Assembly (NCBI RefSeq): GCF_003426945.1
Contig: NZ_QURO01000004.1
Location: forward strand, 992,001-1,056,000
Origin: Thermus sediminis
GTDB taxonomy: Bacteria; Deinococcota; Deinococci; Deinococcales; Thermaceae
Length of the DNA: 64,000 bases
Direction: 5' to 3'
Shown here piece by piece: positions 62,000-64,000 of this stretch (its first letter is position 1; each line of letters opens with the position of its first letter). Both the position numbers and the translations under genes were made by a program. The notes under the pieces were generated by a model. The model saw only the letters and a list, made by a program, of their open reading frames with translations. It was not told the DNA's origin and did no database searches.

Positions 62000-63130
62000 A
62001 TGGACGTGTCCTGCGTGCAGGGGGTCCTAAGGGAAGAGGGGTTTGACGGCTGGCTCCTCTACTCCTTCGGGCGGAGCAACCCTTTGGCCCTTCAGGTCCT
62101 GGGCCTCAGCCACCTCCACCTCACCCGCCGCCTGGCCTACTTCATCCCGAGGGAGGGGGAACCCACCCTCCTCGGCCACGCCATAGAGGCGAGCCTCCTC
62201 CCTTCCCTGCCCGGAAGGCAGCTTCTCTACCACACCTGGCAGGGATTCTTGGAAGGCCTTTCCCAGGCCCTCGAGGGCTTCAGGCGCATCGCCTTGGAGT
62301 ACGTCCCCGGGGGGCAGATCCCCTACCTCTCCCGGGTGGACGGGGGCACCCTGGACCTCCTCAGGGGGATGGGCTTGGAGCCCGCCTCCTCCTGGCCCCT
62401 CCTCCTCCTCTTTCAGACCTGGGACGAGGGGAAGCTAAAAAGCCACAAAAGGGCCGCAGCCGGGCTCGTCCAGGCCCGGGATGCAGGATTGGCCCTCCTC
62501 CGGGAAAACCCCAAGGCCACGGAACGGGAGGTCCAGGGGAGGATGGCCCAGGTCCTGGAGGGGCTTGGCCTGGTCTTTGACCACCCCCCCATGGTGGCCT
62601 TCGGCAAAAACAGCGCCAACCCCCACCACACCCCGGGGGAGAAGGGCCTCGAGGCGGGGGAGGTGGTCCTCCTGGACCTCTGGGCCAAGGAACTGGGCGG
62701 GGTCTACGCCGACCTCACCTGGATGGCGGGGCTCGGGGTGGGCGAGGCCGCCCACCGGGCCTTCCAGGCCGTGAGGGAGGCCCGGGACCGGGCCATCGCC
62801 TTCGTGGAGGGGGCCCACCGGGAAGGGCGCCGCCCCAAGGGGTACGAGGTGGACCGCGCGGCCCGGGGGGTCCTCGAGGCCCTGGGGTACGGCCCCTACA
62901 TCCGCCACCGCACGGGGCACCACCTGGGGGAGGAGGTCCACGGCTCCGGGCCGCACCTGGACGACCTGGAAACCCACGACTTCCGCCCCCTGGTGCCGGG
63001 CCTGGCCTTCACCGTGGAGCCCGGGGTCTACCTGCCGGATTTCGGGGTGCGCACGGAGGTGGACGTCTACCTCCATCCCCAGGGCCCGGAGGTCACCACC
63101 CCCCTCCAAGAGGCCATCACCCCCCTCTAA
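62000..63130 (+). CDS. M24-family aminopeptidase (Xaa-Pro type)
   Basis: 376 residues. N-terminal creatinase-like domain ([28 protein letters not shown]) and a C-terminal pita-bread metallopeptidase domain with metal ligands Asp in [19 protein letters not shown], His in [16 protein letters not shown], and Glu in [20 protein letters not shown]. It probably removes residues before proline in the cytoplasm. Leaderless start predicted. Its TAA is the beginning of a decayed hairpin repeat. Confidence 0.9.
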   Translation: MDVSCVQGVLREEGFDGWLLYSFGRSNPLALQVLGLSHLHLTRRLAYFIPREGEPTLLGHAIEASLLPSLPGRQLLYHTWQGFLEGLSQALEGFRRIALEYVPGGQIPYLSRVDGGTLDLLRGMGLEPASSWPLLLLFQTWDEGKLKSHKRAAAGLVQARDAGLALLRENPKATEREVQGRMAQVLEGLGLVFDHPPMVAFGKNSANPHHTPGEKGLEAGEVVLLDLWAKELGGVYADLTWMAGLGVGEAAHRAFQAVREARDRAIAFVEGAHREGRRPKGYEVDRAARGVLEALGYGPYIRHRTGHHLGEEVHGSGPHLDDLETHDFRPLVPGLAFTVEPGVYLPDFGVRTEVDVYLHPQGPEVTTPLQEAITPL

Positions 63131-63165
63131 CCACCCCATCCCGGCCCTCGCCGCAGCGGGGGCCC
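63128..63165. repeat. Degenerate hairpin repeat before prs
   Basis: Begins at the TAA of the M24 gene and reads ACCACCCCATCC..., like copy 3, with the right arm diverged, ending GGGGGCCC. Only the outer part can still pair. Confidence 0.45.
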
Positions 63166-63197
63166 TGATCCGGGGGCGTGGTATCTTGGGGAACGGC

Positions 63198-64000
63198 ATG
63201 GACCGCCCCTTGCTCCTCTTCTCTGGCCAATCCAACCGGCCCCTGGCCCAGGCCATCGCCGAGGCCCTGGACATCCCCTTGGGCAGGAGCACCACCCAGC
63301 GCTTCGCCAACGACAACCTCTTCGTCCGCTTTGAGGAGAGCCTCAGGGAAGGGGACGTCTTCCTCGTCCAATCCCTGACCCCCCCGGTGCAGGACCACCT
63401 CATGGAGCTCCTCATGATGGTGGACGCCGCCAAGGGGGCCAGCGCCGCCCGGGTCACCGCCGTCATCCCCTACTTCTCCTACGCCCGCAGCGACAAGAAG
63501 GACGCCCCCCGGATCTCCATCGCCGCCCGGCTCGTCGCCGACCTCCTGCAGACCGCCGGGGCCGACCGGGTCCTCACCATGACCCTCCACTCCCCCCAGG
63601 TCCACGGCTTCTTCAAGATCCCCGTGGACCACCTCTCCGCCGAGCCGGTGATCGCTAACCACTTCGCTACCCGGGTGGACCTGGAGGAGGCTGTGGTGGT
63701 GGCCCCGGACGCCGGGAACCTCAAGCGGGCAAGCTCCTTGGCGCGAAGGCTTGGCCTCCCCCTGGCCTTCATCGACAAGGAACGGGTCTCCGACACCGAG
63801 GTGCGGGTGAGGATGCTGGTGGGGGAGGTCAAGGCGAGGACGGCCCTCATCGTGGACGACGAGATCTCCACCGGGGGGAGCCTGGTGGAGGCGGTGGAGG
63901 CCCTCCTGCAGGCGGGGGCCAAGGAGGTCTACGCCGCCGCCACCCACGGGGTCTACGTGGGCCCGGCCCTGGAGCGGATCGCCGAAAGCCCCGTGAAAGA
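63198..64000 (+). CDS. prs: Ribose-phosphate pyrophosphokinase (3' end outside window)
   Basis: Makes PRPP from ribose 5-phosphate and ATP, feeding purine, pyrimidine, histidine and tryptophan synthesis (PurA and TrpD are nearby in the window). 267 residues visible. [66 protein letters not shown] and the PRPP loop [12 protein letters not shown] are family marks. A TATCTT box ends 10 nt before the ATG. Only the last part of the C-terminal domain is cut off. Confidence 0.95.
   Translation, partial: MDRPLLLFSGQSNRPLAQAIAEALDIPLGRSTTQRFANDNLFVRFEESLREGDVFLVQSLTPPVQDHLMELLMMVDAAKGASAARVTAVIPYFSYARSDKKDAPRISIAARLVADLLQTAGADRVLTMTLHSPQVHGFFKIPVDHLSAEPVIANHFATRVDLEEAVVVAPDAGNLKRASSLARRLGLPLAFIDKERVSDTEVRVRMLVGEVKARTALIVDDEISTGGSLVEAVEALLQAGAKEVYAAATHGVYVGPALERIAESPVK

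Overview
The window looks like a chromosomal segment of a Thermus species. The DNA is very G+C rich with strong G/C bias at third codon positions, and many proteins closely match T. thermophilus/T. aquaticus families: the proline catabolic pair, Kbl, GyrB, a TaqI-type methyltransferase and a TTHA1623-type metallo-beta-lactamase fold protein. Gene density is very high and GTG starts are common. Neighbouring genes are often fused by 4-nt ATGA/GTGA overlaps, and many genes lack a leader: a TANNNT -10 box sits 5-7 nt before the start codon. I see no rRNA or tRNA genes, CRISPR arrays, insertion sequences or prophage genes.

Layout. 1-1.7 kb: purA (5' end outside the window) and a Uma2-type nuclease. 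1.7-8 kb, minus strand: GntR regulator, proline dehydrogenase, P5C dehydrogenase, then trpE-trpG-trpD. The trp genes are preceded by an apparent attenuator with a leader peptide carrying tandem Trp codons. 8-18 kb: a ParB-like protein, kbl, an orphan TaqI-type DNA methyltransferase, a small membrane protein, gyrB, an HrpB-type helicase, a HAD-like protein, an SCP2 protein and a zinc alcohol dehydrogenase. 18-25 kb: a frameshifted UspA-like gene, two tandem 43-nt hairpin repeats, an operon of LptF/LptG permeases, an LptD-like outer-membrane protein and a lipoprotein, then an SDR.

25-32 kb, mostly minus: DUF456, glutaredoxin-like, lgt, glmU; tatA-tatC, chorismate mutase/DAHP synthase, a polyferredoxin, methylmalonyl-CoA epimerase and VanZ. 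32-41 kb: alanine-dehydrogenase-like and CoA-transferase genes, topA, a cupin, VanW, an RsuA pseudouridine synthase, a HEPN/MNT pair diverging from an AlaX-type editing protein across a shared -10 box, and an SDR. 41-52 kb: a flavoprotein, a PASTA protein with what looks like a kinase N-lobe relic, YraN, a frameshifted UbiD-family gene, an HD-GYP response regulator, trmB, a PatB-like lyase, hsp20, rhodanese, MBL, zinc-ribbon and OsmC genes and a metalloenzyme. 52-64 kb: a ferric-iron ABC operon (fbpABC), truA, a peptide ABC operon without ATPases, erpA, an M24 peptidase and the 5' part of prs.

Cross-cutting observations. (1) Several stop codons double as the first bases of the next gene's -10 box. 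(2) Converging genes repeatedly end on a shared CTAG. (3) A 43-nt covarying hairpin repeat occurs in three good copies and two decayed ones. (4) Both ABC operons carry a strong hairpin just after the binding-protein gene. (5) Four genes look as if a single base is missing from a G/C run. These could be real mutations or base-calling errors, so reading frames at these sites should be treated with care.
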